DNA of 64,000 nt from Phytopseudomonas seleniipraecipitans. Its GTDB lineage: Bacteria; Pseudomonadota; Gammaproteobacteria; Pseudomonadales; Pseudomonadaceae. Where the stretch lies: NCBI RefSeq assembly GCF_900102335.1, contig NZ_FNBM01000004.1, positions 241,052 through 305,051 on the forward strand, written 5' to 3'. Both the position numbers and the translations under genes were made by a program. Every line of letters begins with the position of its first letter. Within the stretch, counting starts at the first letter, position 1. Shown piece after piece: positions 17,286-26,088 of the stretch. A model generated the notes under the pieces. That model saw only the letters and a list, made by a program, of their open reading frames with translations, did no database searches and was not told where the DNA came from.

Positions 17286-19160
17286 TCAGCGCCTGTCACC
17301 ACGCAACGCAGCCACCTCGGCCTGCAATACCTGCCGCGTAGCCGCGGTGGCCTCGATGGGAGTTCCTGCGACCAACTCCACCCGCGACCAGAAACGCCGG
17401 AACAGGCGCTTCTGCGGATCACGGCTGAAGAAGCTGCCCCACAACCCGCCCAGCGCCATGGGAATCACCGGCACCGGGTTGTCCTGCAGAATACGCTCGA
17501 CGCCCGCCTTGAACTCGTCGATCTCGCCGTCGGCGGTCAGTTTGCCTTCCGGAAAGATGCATACCACTTCGCCGTTGCGCAGGTATTCGCCGATGCGCTT
17601 GAACGCCGCGTCGAACACCAGCAGGTCCTCGCTGCGCCCGGCAATCGGCACGGTGCCGGCGGTGCGGAAGATGAAGTTGAGCACCGGCAGGTTGTAAATC
17701 TTGTAGTACATGACGAAACGGATCGGCCGGCGTACCGCGCCACCAATCAGCAGCGCGTCGACGAACGACACGTGGTTGCACACCAGCACCGCCGCCCCTT
17801 CGTCCGGGATCGCCTCCAGGCCCTTGTGCGACACCCTGTACATCGAGTGGCCAAGCAGCCAGATAAGGAAGCGCATGGTGAACTCGGGAACGATCTTGAA
17901 GATGTAGCTGTTGACCGCCACGTTCATCAGGGAAATCACCAGGAACAGCTCCGGGATCGACAGACCTGCCACGCTGAGAAGGAGGATCGACACCAGCGCC
18001 GACACCACCATGAGCAGTGCGTTGAGGATGTTGTTGGCGGCGATCACCCGAGCGCGTTCGTTCTCGGCGGTGCGTGACTGGATCAGCGCATACAGCGGCA
18101 CGATGTAAAAACCGCCGAACACGCCGATACCGAGAATCGAGCCCAGCACCCACCAGGTATGCCCGTAGCCGAGTAATGCCAGCCAATCGTGTGGTTGCGC
18201 CGCCTGCGGCACGCCACCCGAGCCCCACCACAAGAGAATGCCGAACACCGACAAGCCAATGGAGCCGAACGGCACCAGGCCAATCTCCACCTTGCGCCCG
18301 CTCATCCGCTCACACAGCATCGAGCCGAGCGCAATGCCCACCGAGAATACGGTGAGAATCAACGTGACCACGCTTTCATCACCGTGCAGCCACTCCTTGG
18401 AATAGGCTGGAATCTGCGTCAGGTACACCGCGCCGAGAAACCAGAACCATGAGTTGCCAAGCATGGAGCGCGACACCACTTTTGGTCGCGTGAGCCCCAT
18501 GCGCAACGTGAACCAGGTCTGGCGAAGGATGTTCCAATCCAGCTGCAAGCTTGGCAACGCCGCATCGGCACGCGGGATGGCGCGACTGGCGAGGTACCCC
18601 AGCGTCGCAAACAGCACCACCGAGGCAGCGACGATCACGCTGTAATTCGCGCTGGTCAGCATAATCCCGGCGCCGATCGTGCCGGCCAGAATGGCCAGAA
18701 AAGTGCCCATCTCGATCAATGCGTTCCCGCCCACCAATTCCTCGGGTTTCAGCGCCTGGGGCAGAATCGAATACTTCACCGGGCCGAACAGCGCGGACTG
18801 CATGCCCATGACGAACAACACCGCGAGCATCAGCGGCAGGTTGCCGAGCAGCACACCGGCAGCACCGACCAGCATGATGAAAATCTCGAAGAACTTGAGC
18901 CGGCGGATCAACCAGTCCTTGGCGAATTTCTCACCGAACTGGCCGCCCAGCGCGGAAAACAGGAAGAACGGCAGGATGAACAGCATGGCCGCGACGTTGA
19001 CCAGCAGGCTGCGGTCGGTGTCGAGGCTGAGTTTGAAGAGGATGGCGAGGATCAGCGACTGCTTGAAGATATTGTCGTTGAACGCGCCCAGCAACTGGGT
19101 GATGAAGAACGGCAGGAAGCGCCGGCTCTTCAACAGGGCGAATTGCGATTGCTGGCTCAT
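17286..19160 (-). CDS. MFS transporter-acyltransferase fusion (LplT/PlsC-like)
   Basis: A 624-residue inner-membrane protein joining an LplT-like major facilitator domain (about 1-405, about 12 helices, starting FLPFFITQLLGAFNDNIFKQ) to a C-terminal 1-acylglycerol-phosphate acyltransferase domain (about 425-620). The acyltransferase motifs are present: NHVSFVD (HX4D) and FPEGKLT. In other bacteria LplT flips lysophospholipid inward for acylation by Aas; here flipping and re-acylation are joined in one chain. ATG 19160 has AAGG upstream; the longer frame to 19253 lacks support. Confidence 0.9.
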   Translation of the reverse strand: MSQQSQFALLKSRRFLPFFITQLLGAFNDNIFKQSLILAILFKLSLDTDRSLLVNVAAMLFILPFFLFSALGGQFGEKFAKDWLIRRLKFFEIFIMLVGAAGVLLGNLPLMLAVLFVMGMQSALFGPVKYSILPQALKPEELVGGNALIEMGTFLAILAGTIGAGIMLTSANYSVIVAASVVLFATLGYLASRAIPRADAALPSLQLDWNILRQTWFTLRMGLTRPKVVSRSMLGNSWFWFLGAVYLTQIPAYSKEWLHGDESVVTLILTVFSVGIALGSMLCERMSGRKVEIGLVPFGSIGLSVFGILLWWGSGGVPQAAQPHDWLALLGYGHTWWVLGSILGIGVFGGFYIVPLYALIQSRTAENERARVIAANNILNALLMVVSALVSILLLSVAGLSIPELFLVISLMNVAVNSYIFKIVPEFTMRFLIWLLGHSMYRVSHKGLEAIPDEGAAVLVCNHVSFVDALLIGGAVRRPIRFVMYYKIYNLPVLNFIFRTAGTVPIAGRSEDLLVFDAAFKRIGEYLRNGEVVCIFPEGKLTADGEIDEFKAGVERILQDNPVPVIPMALGGLWGSFFSRDPQKRLFRRFWSRVELVAGTPIEATAATRQVLQAEVAALRGDRR

Positions 19161-19273
19161 CGATACCTTCCCTATTGGATACGCTGAGCATTGGACTGCA
19201 ACTGCTCGGGCAAAGCTACATCCGAGAGCATTAATGTTGGTGCGACACGCCATTGCTCAGCGGTGCGATGCCA

Positions 19274-20164
19274 TCAATTGAACAGCGGATTGCCGCGCAA
19301 CCGCGCCACGGCCAGATCGACGAAAGCGCGCACCTTGGCAGGCGCCTGGCGCCCCTCTGGATAAAGCACGTGAATCGGCAACGGCGGCTCCTCGAAGGGG
19401 CCGAGCACGATCTGCAGCGCGCCCTCCTGCAGGGCCGGGCCGACCTGATAATGCAGAACGCGGGTCAGCCCCCAACCGGCTCGGGCAGTAGCGATCGCCG
19501 ACTCGTTGGTATTACATTGCAGGACGGGATCGACAAGCACCCGCTGCCCTTCTGCAAAGCGCCACTCTGGTGAGGCCCAGGCGCTTTGCGATACGACGAT
19601 GCGGTGGTTTTTCAAACCGGCAGGGGTAGATGGCACGCCGTATTTCTGCAGATAGGACGGCGCTGCGCAGATCACCCGACGCACCGCGCCGACCTGAATG
19701 GCAGTGAAGCCCGAGTCCGCCAGGTGGCCGATACGAATCGCCACGTCGATGCCCTCATCGACGATGTTCACCGGGCGGTCGACGAAAAAGGTGCGCGCAT
19801 GCATGCCCGGGTAGGCATCTAGGTAATCAAGCACCAGCGGCAGCACGTGCAGGTGGCCGAACATCGAAGCCGCGGTGATGGCCAGCGTGCCGGACGGCTC
19901 AGCGTAGTGACCGGCGGCGGCCATTTCCGCTTCGGCGATATCGCCGAGAATCCGCCGACAGTCCTGCAGGTAGCGGCTACCCGCATCGGTGGTTTTCACC
20001 GAGCGTGTGGTGCGCACCAGCAGCCGCGCGCCGATCAGATCCTCGAGGCCGGCAACGATGCGCGTCACCGCCGGCGCACTCATGTGCATCTGCCGCGCCG
20101 TGCTGGTGAAGCTGCCGGTTTCCGCAACCTTCACAAATACCCGCATCGCCTGCCAACGATCCAT
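19274..20164 (-). CDS. LysR family transcriptional regulator
   Basis: A 296-residue regulator. The N-terminal winged HTH is typical (MRVFVKVAETGSFTSTARQM, then SAPAVTRIVAGLEDLIGARL), and a periplasmic-binding-fold effector domain fills about 90-290. It is related to the large subgroup that controls flavoprotein or efflux genes. It has no divergent partner at usual distance; the gap upstream holds only repeats, so its target cannot be guessed. It is adjacent to the fusion transporter on the same strand, with about 110 bases between. Confidence 0.88.
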   Translation of the reverse strand: MDRWQAMRVFVKVAETGSFTSTARQMHMSAPAVTRIVAGLEDLIGARLLVRTTRSVKTTDAGSRYLQDCRRILGDIAEAEMAAAGHYAEPSGTLAITAASMFGHLHVLPLVLDYLDAYPGMHARTFFVDRPVNIVDEGIDVAIRIGHLADSGFTAIQVGAVRRVICAAPSYLQKYGVPSTPAGLKNHRIVVSQSAWASPEWRFAEGQRVLVDPVLQCNTNESAIATARAGWGLTRVLHYQVGPALQEGALQIVLGPFEEPPLPIHVLYPEGRQAPAKVRAFVDLAVARLRGNPLFN

Positions 20165-20348
20165 CCGCTTGTCGCTCCTCTGCTTAAGCGTTGGCTGCGC
20201 TAGTGACGCAGCGAAGGGAGTATGCCGTATCCGATGGCTGCCGAAAGGCGATGCGACTGCGTATTCAGAACCTGCTCTCGATCATTCAAGACTGGTTCGC
20301 GAAATCGATACCAGTGACAGGAACGTGGCGACACCATCTGCTCCCACC

Positions 20349-20438
20349 GTAGGGTGGACAACGCTCTTTTTGTCCACCATTGCGATTGCAGAGCGGTGGA
20401 TGGGTCGGGCCGCGTAGGTGAAGCGTCATCCACCCTAC
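20349..20438. repeat. 90-bp intergenic inverted-repeat element
   Basis: Ends are 17-bp inverted repeats: GTAGGGTGGACAACGCT at 20349-20365 and the complement of GTAGGGTGGATGACGCT at 20422-20438, matching at 15 of 17 positions. An inner shorter pair (GTCCACC / GGTGGAT) lies between. A lone end (AGGGTGGATGACGCT) recurs at about 29584-29598. This looks like a small non-autonomous palindromic element. Confidence 0.7.
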
Positions 20439-20486
20439 AGCCTGCTCCTTGCGAGGTATTGCGATAGCTGTCATCGACGCGCTTTT

Positions 20487-20537
20487 TGTGGGAGCGCGCC
20501 ATGCGCGAAAAAATCGCGGGCACGGCCGGCTCCCGCA
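20487..20537. repeat. REP-type palindromic repeat
   Basis: TGTGGGAGC at 20487-20495 and GCTCCCGCA at 20529-20537 form the imperfect palindrome typical of Pseudomonas repetitive extragenic elements. It shares the 449-base gene-free gap with the 90-bp element; I see nothing else there. Confidence 0.65.
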
Positions 20538-20613
20538 GGGAGAATGCAGCTATCTGCTTCTGCCTCCAAATCCTCAAGCAACCCGAGACCCTCGGACGAT
20601 GGCGCCCCGCTAC

Positions 20614-21078
20614 TCAGAAACCGAAGTCACTGAGCCCCGGATGATCATCGGGCCGGCGCCCTAGCGGCCAGTGAAACTTGCGCTCGGCTTCGCTGATCGG
20701 CTGTTCGTTGATGCTGGCGTGGCGAGCGCGCATCAGGCCGTCTTCGGCAAACTCCCAGTTCTCGTTGCCATAGGCGCGAAACCACTGGCCGCTGTCGTCA
20801 CGGTACTCGTAGGCGTAGCGCACGGCGATGCGGTTGCCAGTGAAGGCCCACAGTTCCTTGATCAGCCGGTAGTCGAGCTCGCGGTTCCATTTGCGGGTCA
20901 GGAAGGCTTCGGCCTCGGCACGGCTGCTGACAAACTCGACTCGGTTGCGCCAGCGGGTATCGACGGTATACGCCAGCGCCACTTTGACGGCGTCGCGGCT
21001 GTTCCAGCCGTCTTCGGCCAAGCGTACTTTTTCGATGGCGGATTGTTCATTGAACGGAGGTAGCGGTGGACGGGACAT
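20614..21078 (-). CDS. NTF2-like (DUF1348) family protein
   Basis: A 154-residue cytoplasmic protein of the cone-shaped NTF2-like fold. The DUF1348 pattern is clear: [43 protein letters not shown] and [29 protein letters not shown] 21078 follows AAGGGTT; the frame extends to 21093 without better support. It is the third gene of a likely operon with the GST and flavoprotein genes (46-base gap). Catalytic role unknown. Confidence 0.82.
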   Translation of the reverse strand: MSRPPLPPFNEQSAIEKVRLAEDGWNSRDAVKVALAYTVDTRWRNRVEFVSSRAEAEAFLTRKWNRELDYRLIKELWAFTGNRIAVRYAYEYRDDSGQWFRAYGNENWEFAEDGLMRARHASINEQPISEAERKFHWPLGRRPDDHPGLSDFGF

Positions 21079-21124
21079 GGCAGAACCCTTCATTTACGTT
21101 AAGAACACAGGTTATGGGTGAATG

Positions 21125-23191
21125 TCAGAGCGCCAGTTCAAGGCGGTCGTCATCGGCGCCTTGCGGCTGCGCCGGTACTGCACAGCAGATCAGCACTTCG
21201 TTGTCGCCTAGCTTGGCGGCAGGTTGTTTCAGATAACTCACCGCACCTTTCAGCAGGCGGGTTTTGCAGGTACCGCACGAGCCTTCGCGGCAGTTGAATT
21301 CCGGCTCCAGGCCGCGGGCCTCGGCCAGCTCCAGCAAGGTGCCGGAACCCGGTGTCCAGCGCCCTTCCTTCAGCGACTCGGTAAACAGCACCGGTACCGG
21401 CTCGGTGGCGGGCGGCAGTGTCACGGCAACCGTCGTTGGTTGATCGCTACTGCGCACCAGCGACGCAGGGCCGAATCCCTCGGCATAAATACGTTTGTCG
21501 GCGATGTTGTAACCGCGTAGCCCGTCATACAGCCCTTGGGTGAAAGCCGGCGGCCCGCACAGGTAGAACGCGTAATCACCGAATGCCAGATAGCGGGTCA
21601 GCAGCGCCATATCAATACGCCCTGCCGTGTCGTAATCGACGCCCGGCTCGGCACCACGGGTGTCGCTGAGAACGCGCACCAGTTTCACCGCCCCCTGGGC
21701 TGCGGCGACCAGATCGGCCAGCTCACGGTCGAAGGCGCGCTCGGCTTTCGAGCGCGCCGCGTAGAACAGGGTGACCGGCCTGATCCGCTGCTGGCGCCAG
21801 CCCTCGTAAACCACATGCCGCAGCATCGCCAGCATCGGCGTGATGCCGATACCACCGGCCAGCAGCACCAATGGACGCTCCTCCTGCGCATCGAGCGTGA
21901 ACGCACCGGCTGGCGCTCGGGCTTCGATCAGGTCGCCCTCGCGCAGCCTGTCATGGATAAATTGCGAGGCTCGCCCTTCACGTTTGACGCTGATCCGGTA
22001 GACGCCATCGGACGGCGCGACCGACAAGGTGTAGGTGCGAATCAGCGGCTTTTCATCGGCGCCAAGCCTCAGCCGAATCGGCAGGTGCTGGCCGGCTAGG
22101 TGCGGCAGCAGCCCATCGCCATCGACAGGTTCAAGGTGCAGCGAGCGGATCGACTGACTTTCCTGAACGATGCGCGCGACCTTCATCGGCCGCCATTGCG
22201 TGGCGTATCGGGCGGCGCGTAACCGGTCAGCAGCCTGCAGCCAGTTACCGGTGAGCAGCGAGCTGTCCGCCCAACCGTCGCTGCGCAACGTCCAGCGCAA
22301 GGCCACCGCACCTGGGCGGCGCACGATACGCCGCGCCCGGAACGTCCACAGCCGCTCGGCGCCTTGGAAGGCAGCGATTTCTGGTGATTCGAATATAACC
22401 TCGGCATCACCGCTCATCTGCAGCACATCGCCCGTGGCGAAATCCACGAACAGCAGGCCGGCCTTGCCGTTGAGCAGTATGTTGCCAAGGGTGGAAAAGA
22501 ACAGGTTGCCGTTGAAATCCGGGATGGTCAGCGTGCCGTCGGCCTCGACCCGTACAAAGCCGGTGTTACCACCACGGTGCGAGACGTCGACCTGGCGATG
22601 CCCTTCGACATCGGCATAGGTCGCGACGAAGAACGTATCTGCTCCTCCGATCAACGCCCGCGCTGCTGCATCCAACACCGGGAGCTCTTTCACCTCGCTG
22701 CCGAACGGGGCCGCCGGATCACGGGAAAAGGTGAAGTCGCGCTGCTGGATATAGCGCGGGCAGTTGCCGAAGCTCTCTTTGACCGCGACCCGCAGGCCCT
22801 GCGCACCGGCAGTCACCAAGCCATTGATACGGTTGCGCCGACGGGTATGCAGTTCGATGCCCAGCAGGCCAAGCGCAGCGCCATCGCCCATTCCTTGCGC
22901 GATGGGATCATCGGGGTGCGGGCGGGCAGCGATGTCCAGCGTGGCGGCCGTCGGCGAGGCGATGAAGCCAACTTGCCCTTCGAGCAGGCTGGCCCAGGCA
23001 TCGTCTTGGGCATCCACGCTGCCCAGCACGATAAACGGTAGCTGGGCATAGAAATCGCGATGCTGATCGGGCATGAAGCTACGTACCGCGCGCTTGCCGA
23101 CCGCATTCATCCGCTCGGCGACGCCAAGTTTTTCCTGGATGAAGGTTTCGCCCTGGTGCCAGATAGCAGGCGTGTTCGGGTGGTCGGCCAT
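21125..23191 (-). CDS. PNPOx-like / ferredoxin reductase / 2Fe-2S ferredoxin fusion flavoprotein
   Basis: A 688-residue three-part protein. Residues about 40-300 are a pyridoxamine-phosphate-oxidase-like split barrel. About 335-570 is an FAD/NAD(P)H ferredoxin-reductase module, with VLLAGGIGITPMLAMLRHV and YLCGPPAFTQGL. About 595-688 is a plant-type ferredoxin, with Cys ligands in NCREGSCGTCKTRLLKG and CC near VLICCAVP. It should carry electrons from NAD(P)H to an unknown acceptor. The start at 23191 has GAGGAG upstream. It follows the GST gene by 34 bases. Confidence 0.9.
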   Translation of the reverse strand: MADHPNTPAIWHQGETFIQEKLGVAERMNAVGKRAVRSFMPDQHRDFYAQLPFIVLGSVDAQDDAWASLLEGQVGFIASPTAATLDIAARPHPDDPIAQGMGDGAALGLLGIELHTRRRNRINGLVTAGAQGLRVAVKESFGNCPRYIQQRDFTFSRDPAAPFGSEVKELPVLDAAARALIGGADTFFVATYADVEGHRQVDVSHRGGNTGFVRVEADGTLTIPDFNGNLFFSTLGNILLNGKAGLLFVDFATGDVLQMSGDAEVIFESPEIAAFQGAERLWTFRARRIVRRPGAVALRWTLRSDGWADSSLLTGNWLQAADRLRAARYATQWRPMKVARIVQESQSIRSLHLEPVDGDGLLPHLAGQHLPIRLRLGADEKPLIRTYTLSVAPSDGVYRISVKREGRASQFIHDRLREGDLIEARAPAGAFTLDAQEERPLVLLAGGIGITPMLAMLRHVVYEGWRQQRIRPVTLFYAARSKAERAFDRELADLVAAAQGAVKLVRVLSDTRGAEPGVDYDTAGRIDMALLTRYLAFGDYAFYLCGPPAFTQGLYDGLRGYNIADKRIYAEGFGPASLVRSSDQPTTVAVTLPPATEPVPVLFTESLKEGRWTPGSGTLLELAEARGLEPEFNCREGSCGTCKTRLLKGAVSYLKQPAAKLGDNEVLICCAVPAQPQGADDDRLELAL

Positions 23192-23225
23192 GTGCGGATC
23201 TCCTCAGTGGCGGCGGCGTGGCGGA

Positions 23226-23843
23226 TCAGGCGTTGGCGGTCAGCCCGGCAGCGGTCTCGGGGATGGCGACGAAGCCCGGCAGCGCCTCGATGCGCGCCAG
23301 AAACGCCCGGACCTGTGCGTAGGACGACAGGTCGACATTGCCTTCCGGCGCCCGGGCCAGGTAGCTGTACAGCGCCACATCGGCGATGGTCGGGTGGTCG
23401 GCTGCCAGCCACTGGCGACCGCTTAGGTGACGCTCCAGGCGAGCGAGCAGCACGTGGGCGCGAGCAATCACCTCTTCAGCGTTGAGGTCGTAGCCGAATA
23501 CCGTGATCAGGCGTGCCGCACACGGCCCGTAAGCCAGCTCGCCTGCGGCCACGGACAACCAGCGCTGCACAGCGGCTGCGCCAGCGGGGTCTTCCGGCAG
23601 CCAGTCAGTGCGCCCGGTTTTCTTGGCGAGGTAGACAAGGATGGCGTTGGCGTCTGCGATGACGACGCCGTCGTCTTCCAGCACCGGCACCTGACCGAAC
23701 GGGTTGAGCGCCAGAAACTCAGGCTGCTTGTGTTCACCCGCAGCGAGGTCGACCTCTACCAGTTCGGGCTTGAGGCCAAGCAGCGAGGCGAACAGAACAG
23801 CGCGATGGGCATGCCCTGAGAGTGGGAAGTGATGGATTTTCAT
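23226..23843 (-). CDS. Glutathione S-transferase family protein
   Basis: A 205-residue soluble protein with an N-terminal thioredoxin-fold domain (about 1-78, with [20 protein letters not shown], the cis-Pro and glutathione-binding region) and an alpha-helical C-terminal domain (85-200). GGAG precedes ATG 23843. It is the first gene of a three-gene unit with the fused flavoprotein and the DUF1348 protein, suggesting redox or electrophile detoxification; the substrate is unknown. Confidence 0.88.
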   Translation of the reverse strand: MKIHHFPLSGHAHRAVLFASLLGLKPELVEVDLAAGEHKQPEFLALNPFGQVPVLEDDGVVIADANAILVYLAKKTGRTDWLPEDPAGAAAVQRWLSVAAGELAYGPCAARLITVFGYDLNAEEVIARAHVLLARLERHLSGRQWLAADHPTIADVALYSYLARAPEGNVDLSSYAQVRAFLARIEALPGFVAIPETAAGLTANA

Positions 23844-23973
23844 GGGTCGGCTCCTGGCTGACGGTGGACCGGGAGAGTTCCCGATTCGTGAGGCCAGCTT
23901 GCGACAGGTTGCCGAGTTGAGGAATACGCGTTATTGGCACTACTTTATTGCGGTAAGTGGAACAATCTCGACC

Positions 23974-24303
23974 TTAGATCGGCAACTGCCCCAGCGCCCA
24001 GCGCAGCAGGAAGAAGATCACTAGGCCACCGCCGATGGTCGCCAGCAGATGCCGAGTAACCACCGCAATGGCGATTGTCGCCAAGCCGGCCAGTAGGTGG
24101 GCGTTGTCCCAACTCAGCGCCCAGTTCTTGCCGTCCGGAAGCAGCATGGCGGGCACCACGATGGCAGTGAGCACCGCCGTTGGTACGTAATGCAGGGCCT
24201 GACGTACTGCCTGGGGAAAGCGCAGATTGGGAAAGGCGAATAGGCTGTAGCGCGTGGCGAAGGTGATCGCCAGCATGCCGAAGATCAGGATCCAGTTTTC
24301 CAT
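23974..24303 (-). CDS. azlD: AzlD family branched-chain amino acid export subunit
   Basis: A 109-residue protein with four hydrophobic helices, including ATRYSLFAFPNLRFPQAVRQ (the conserved RY...P region) and ALHYVPTAVLTAIVVPAML. AzlD is the small partner of AzlC in exporting branched-chain amino acids. ATG 24303 overlaps the azlC stop by one base (TGATG), which supports coupling and makes the longer start at 24309 unlikely. Confidence 0.9.
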   Translation of the reverse strand: MENWILIFGMLAITFATRYSLFAFPNLRFPQAVRQALHYVPTAVLTAIVVPAMLLPDGKNWALSWDNAHLLAGLATIAIAVVTRHLLATIGGGLVIFFLLRWALGQLPI

Positions 24304-25016
24304 CAACAAAGCTCCTGCTGCAGCGGCGACCGCTGATACCGCTCCAGCGCTACGCCGACAACGATGCCTGCAAAGGCGGCAGCCATCAGCCCGAGTTTGT
24401 ATGGCAAGTCATGAAAGATCAGGGCGGTCACGGCCGCCACCAGCGCCGCCGCAATCTGCGGGCGATTGCGCAGCATCGGCACGACAATGCCGACGAACGT
24501 GGCAATCATGGCGAAATCCAGGCCCCAGGCGGCGAGGTTCGGCACCGCCTGGCCAAATACAAGGCCGATCAGCGTGCAGCTTACCCAGTTGCCGTACATG
24601 GCCAGGCCGGCACCCAGGAAGTACCAGTGTTTGTTGGGTGAGTCATCACTTTGCGCGTAGCGCTGCTGCACCACCGCAAAGGCTTCATCGGTGAGCCAGA
24701 AGGCCAGCGGCACGCGCCAGCGCTTGGGCAGATGACGAACGAAAGGCTGTAGCGTGGCGCTGTACAAGGCGTGGCGCAGGTTCACCACCAGGGTGGTCAG
24801 CCATAACACCGCCAGCGTGGCGCCGCCACCGAGCAGGCTGATGGCAATGAATTGCGCGGAGCCGGCGAACACCAGCACCGACATGCCGACGGTCTGCCAG
24901 GCATCGAGCCCGGCGGCACCGGCCAGGCTGCCGTAGATGATGCCGAACGGCATGGCGCCGAGCAGCATGGGCAGCATGTCGCGCAGGCCCTGGAAGAATT
25001 CGTGTTGACGGGACAT
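24303..25016 (-). CDS. azlC: AzlC family branched-chain amino acid exporter, large subunit
   Basis: A 237-residue inner-membrane protein with about six helices. Conserved features are MLPMLLGAMPFGIIYGSLA, FAGSAQFIAISLL and LRHALYSATLQPFV, all typical of AzlC. It forms an export complex with AzlD encoded immediately after it. The ribosome site before 25016 is weak (AGGG at 11 bases). A short hairpin (GCCCCGA-CC-TCGGGGC-like, about 25037-25052) lies upstream and may influence expression. Confidence 0.9.
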   Translation of the reverse strand: MSRQHEFFQGLRDMLPMLLGAMPFGIIYGSLAGAAGLDAWQTVGMSVLVFAGSAQFIAISLLGGGATLAVLWLTTLVVNLRHALYSATLQPFVRHLPKRWRVPLAFWLTDEAFAVVQQRYAQSDDSPNKHWYFLGAGLAMYGNWVSCTLIGLVFGQAVPNLAAWGLDFAMIATFVGIVVPMLRNRPQIAAALVAAVTALIFHDLPYKLGLMAAAFAGIVVGVALERYQRSPLQQELC

Positions 25017-25258
25017 ACCAAAAACCCTGTAGAAGCCCCGACCTCGGGGCGAATCGCGAAGACTGCGCAGTCACAACGGCAAAACCCAAATCGCACCGCC
25101 TGCACTCGCATGGACGCGCAGTCCAATGGAGCTACCCAGCAGCGCACAAGGTTAAGCGGTCAAGTTGGCGGCGTCTTGAACAATCATACGCAAGCGAGGC
25201 GATCGCACACCGTAGCCTGGCGCAGTAACTGGCCTGTTCGCGATCCCAATCGGTGTGC

Positions 25259-25828
25259 TCAAACGCCGAAGCGTGCCTCCAGCCCGGCCTTGACCACCGG
25301 CCACTCCTGATCGGTGATGCTGTAGATTACCGTGTCATCGAGGCGCCCGTCGGCCAGGCGACGGTGGTTGCGCAGCAGCCCTTCGCGGATCGCGCCGAGC
25401 TTCTCGATGGCGCGCTGCGAGCGCAGGTTGCTGCCGGCGGTTTTCAGCTGCACACGCACCATCTGCCAGCTTTCGAAGGCGTGGCGCAGCATCAGGTACT
25501 TGATCATGCTGTTGAGGCCGGTGCCGTGCTGGCCGGCGTCGAGCCAGGTCCAACCAATCTCCACGGCCGGCAGGGTCGGCATGAAATCGGCGAAGCGCGT
25601 GGTGCCGACCAATTGCTCGCCCAGACGGATCACGAACGGTAGCGCCCGATCCTCGCGCTGCTCGTGCAGGGCCTGGCGATACCAGTCCAGGCGCTGGGTG
25701 CCGCTCATGTAGCTCAACTCCTGGCGGTTGGCTTCGGCCAGGGTCACCAGGGCCGGGATGTCGCCATCGAGCAGCGGCTCGATGCGCAGGGCGCCACGTT
25801 GCAGCGTGATCAACTGCGGCTTGAACAT
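25259..25828 (-). CDS. GNAT family N-acetyltransferase (RimJ/RimL-like)
   Basis: A 189-residue acetyltransferase. The RimL-type pattern is seen in EIGWTWLDAGQHGTGLNSMI, KYLMLRHAFESWQMVRVQLK and NLRSQRAIEKLGAIREGLLR, which correspond to acetyl-CoA binding and the C-terminal strand region. ATG 25828 follows GGAGAG; the longer frame to 25939 lacks a ribosome site. It probably acetylates a protein N-terminus or small amine; the target is not known. Confidence 0.85.
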   Translation of the reverse strand: MFKPQLITLQRGALRIEPLLDGDIPALVTLAEANRQELSYMSGTQRLDWYRQALHEQREDRALPFVIRLGEQLVGTTRFADFMPTLPAVEIGWTWLDAGQHGTGLNSMIKYLMLRHAFESWQMVRVQLKTAGSNLRSQRAIEKLGAIREGLLRNHRRLADGRLDDTVIYSITDQEWPVVKAGLEARFGV

Positions 25829-26088
25829 TGATTCTCTCCACGAACAGCGGCGAAGGCCCGTCAGTCTCGCACCGAATGCGGGGCCTGTCTGCCATGAACC
25901 AGGTTGCAACAGCGTGCCGCAGCGGCGCCCGTCATGCATGTGCGACCTTGGTCGCGCCTGACGTTGCGGCGCTTTGCTGCGACACTACTGGGGTGTCTTC
26001 GCTGCCCTCGATATCCGCACGCTCAGGTGCACGAGAGCGTGCCAAGATACGACCCAAGCAAGCCCCCTAAGTTTTCTCCGGAGTCTGC

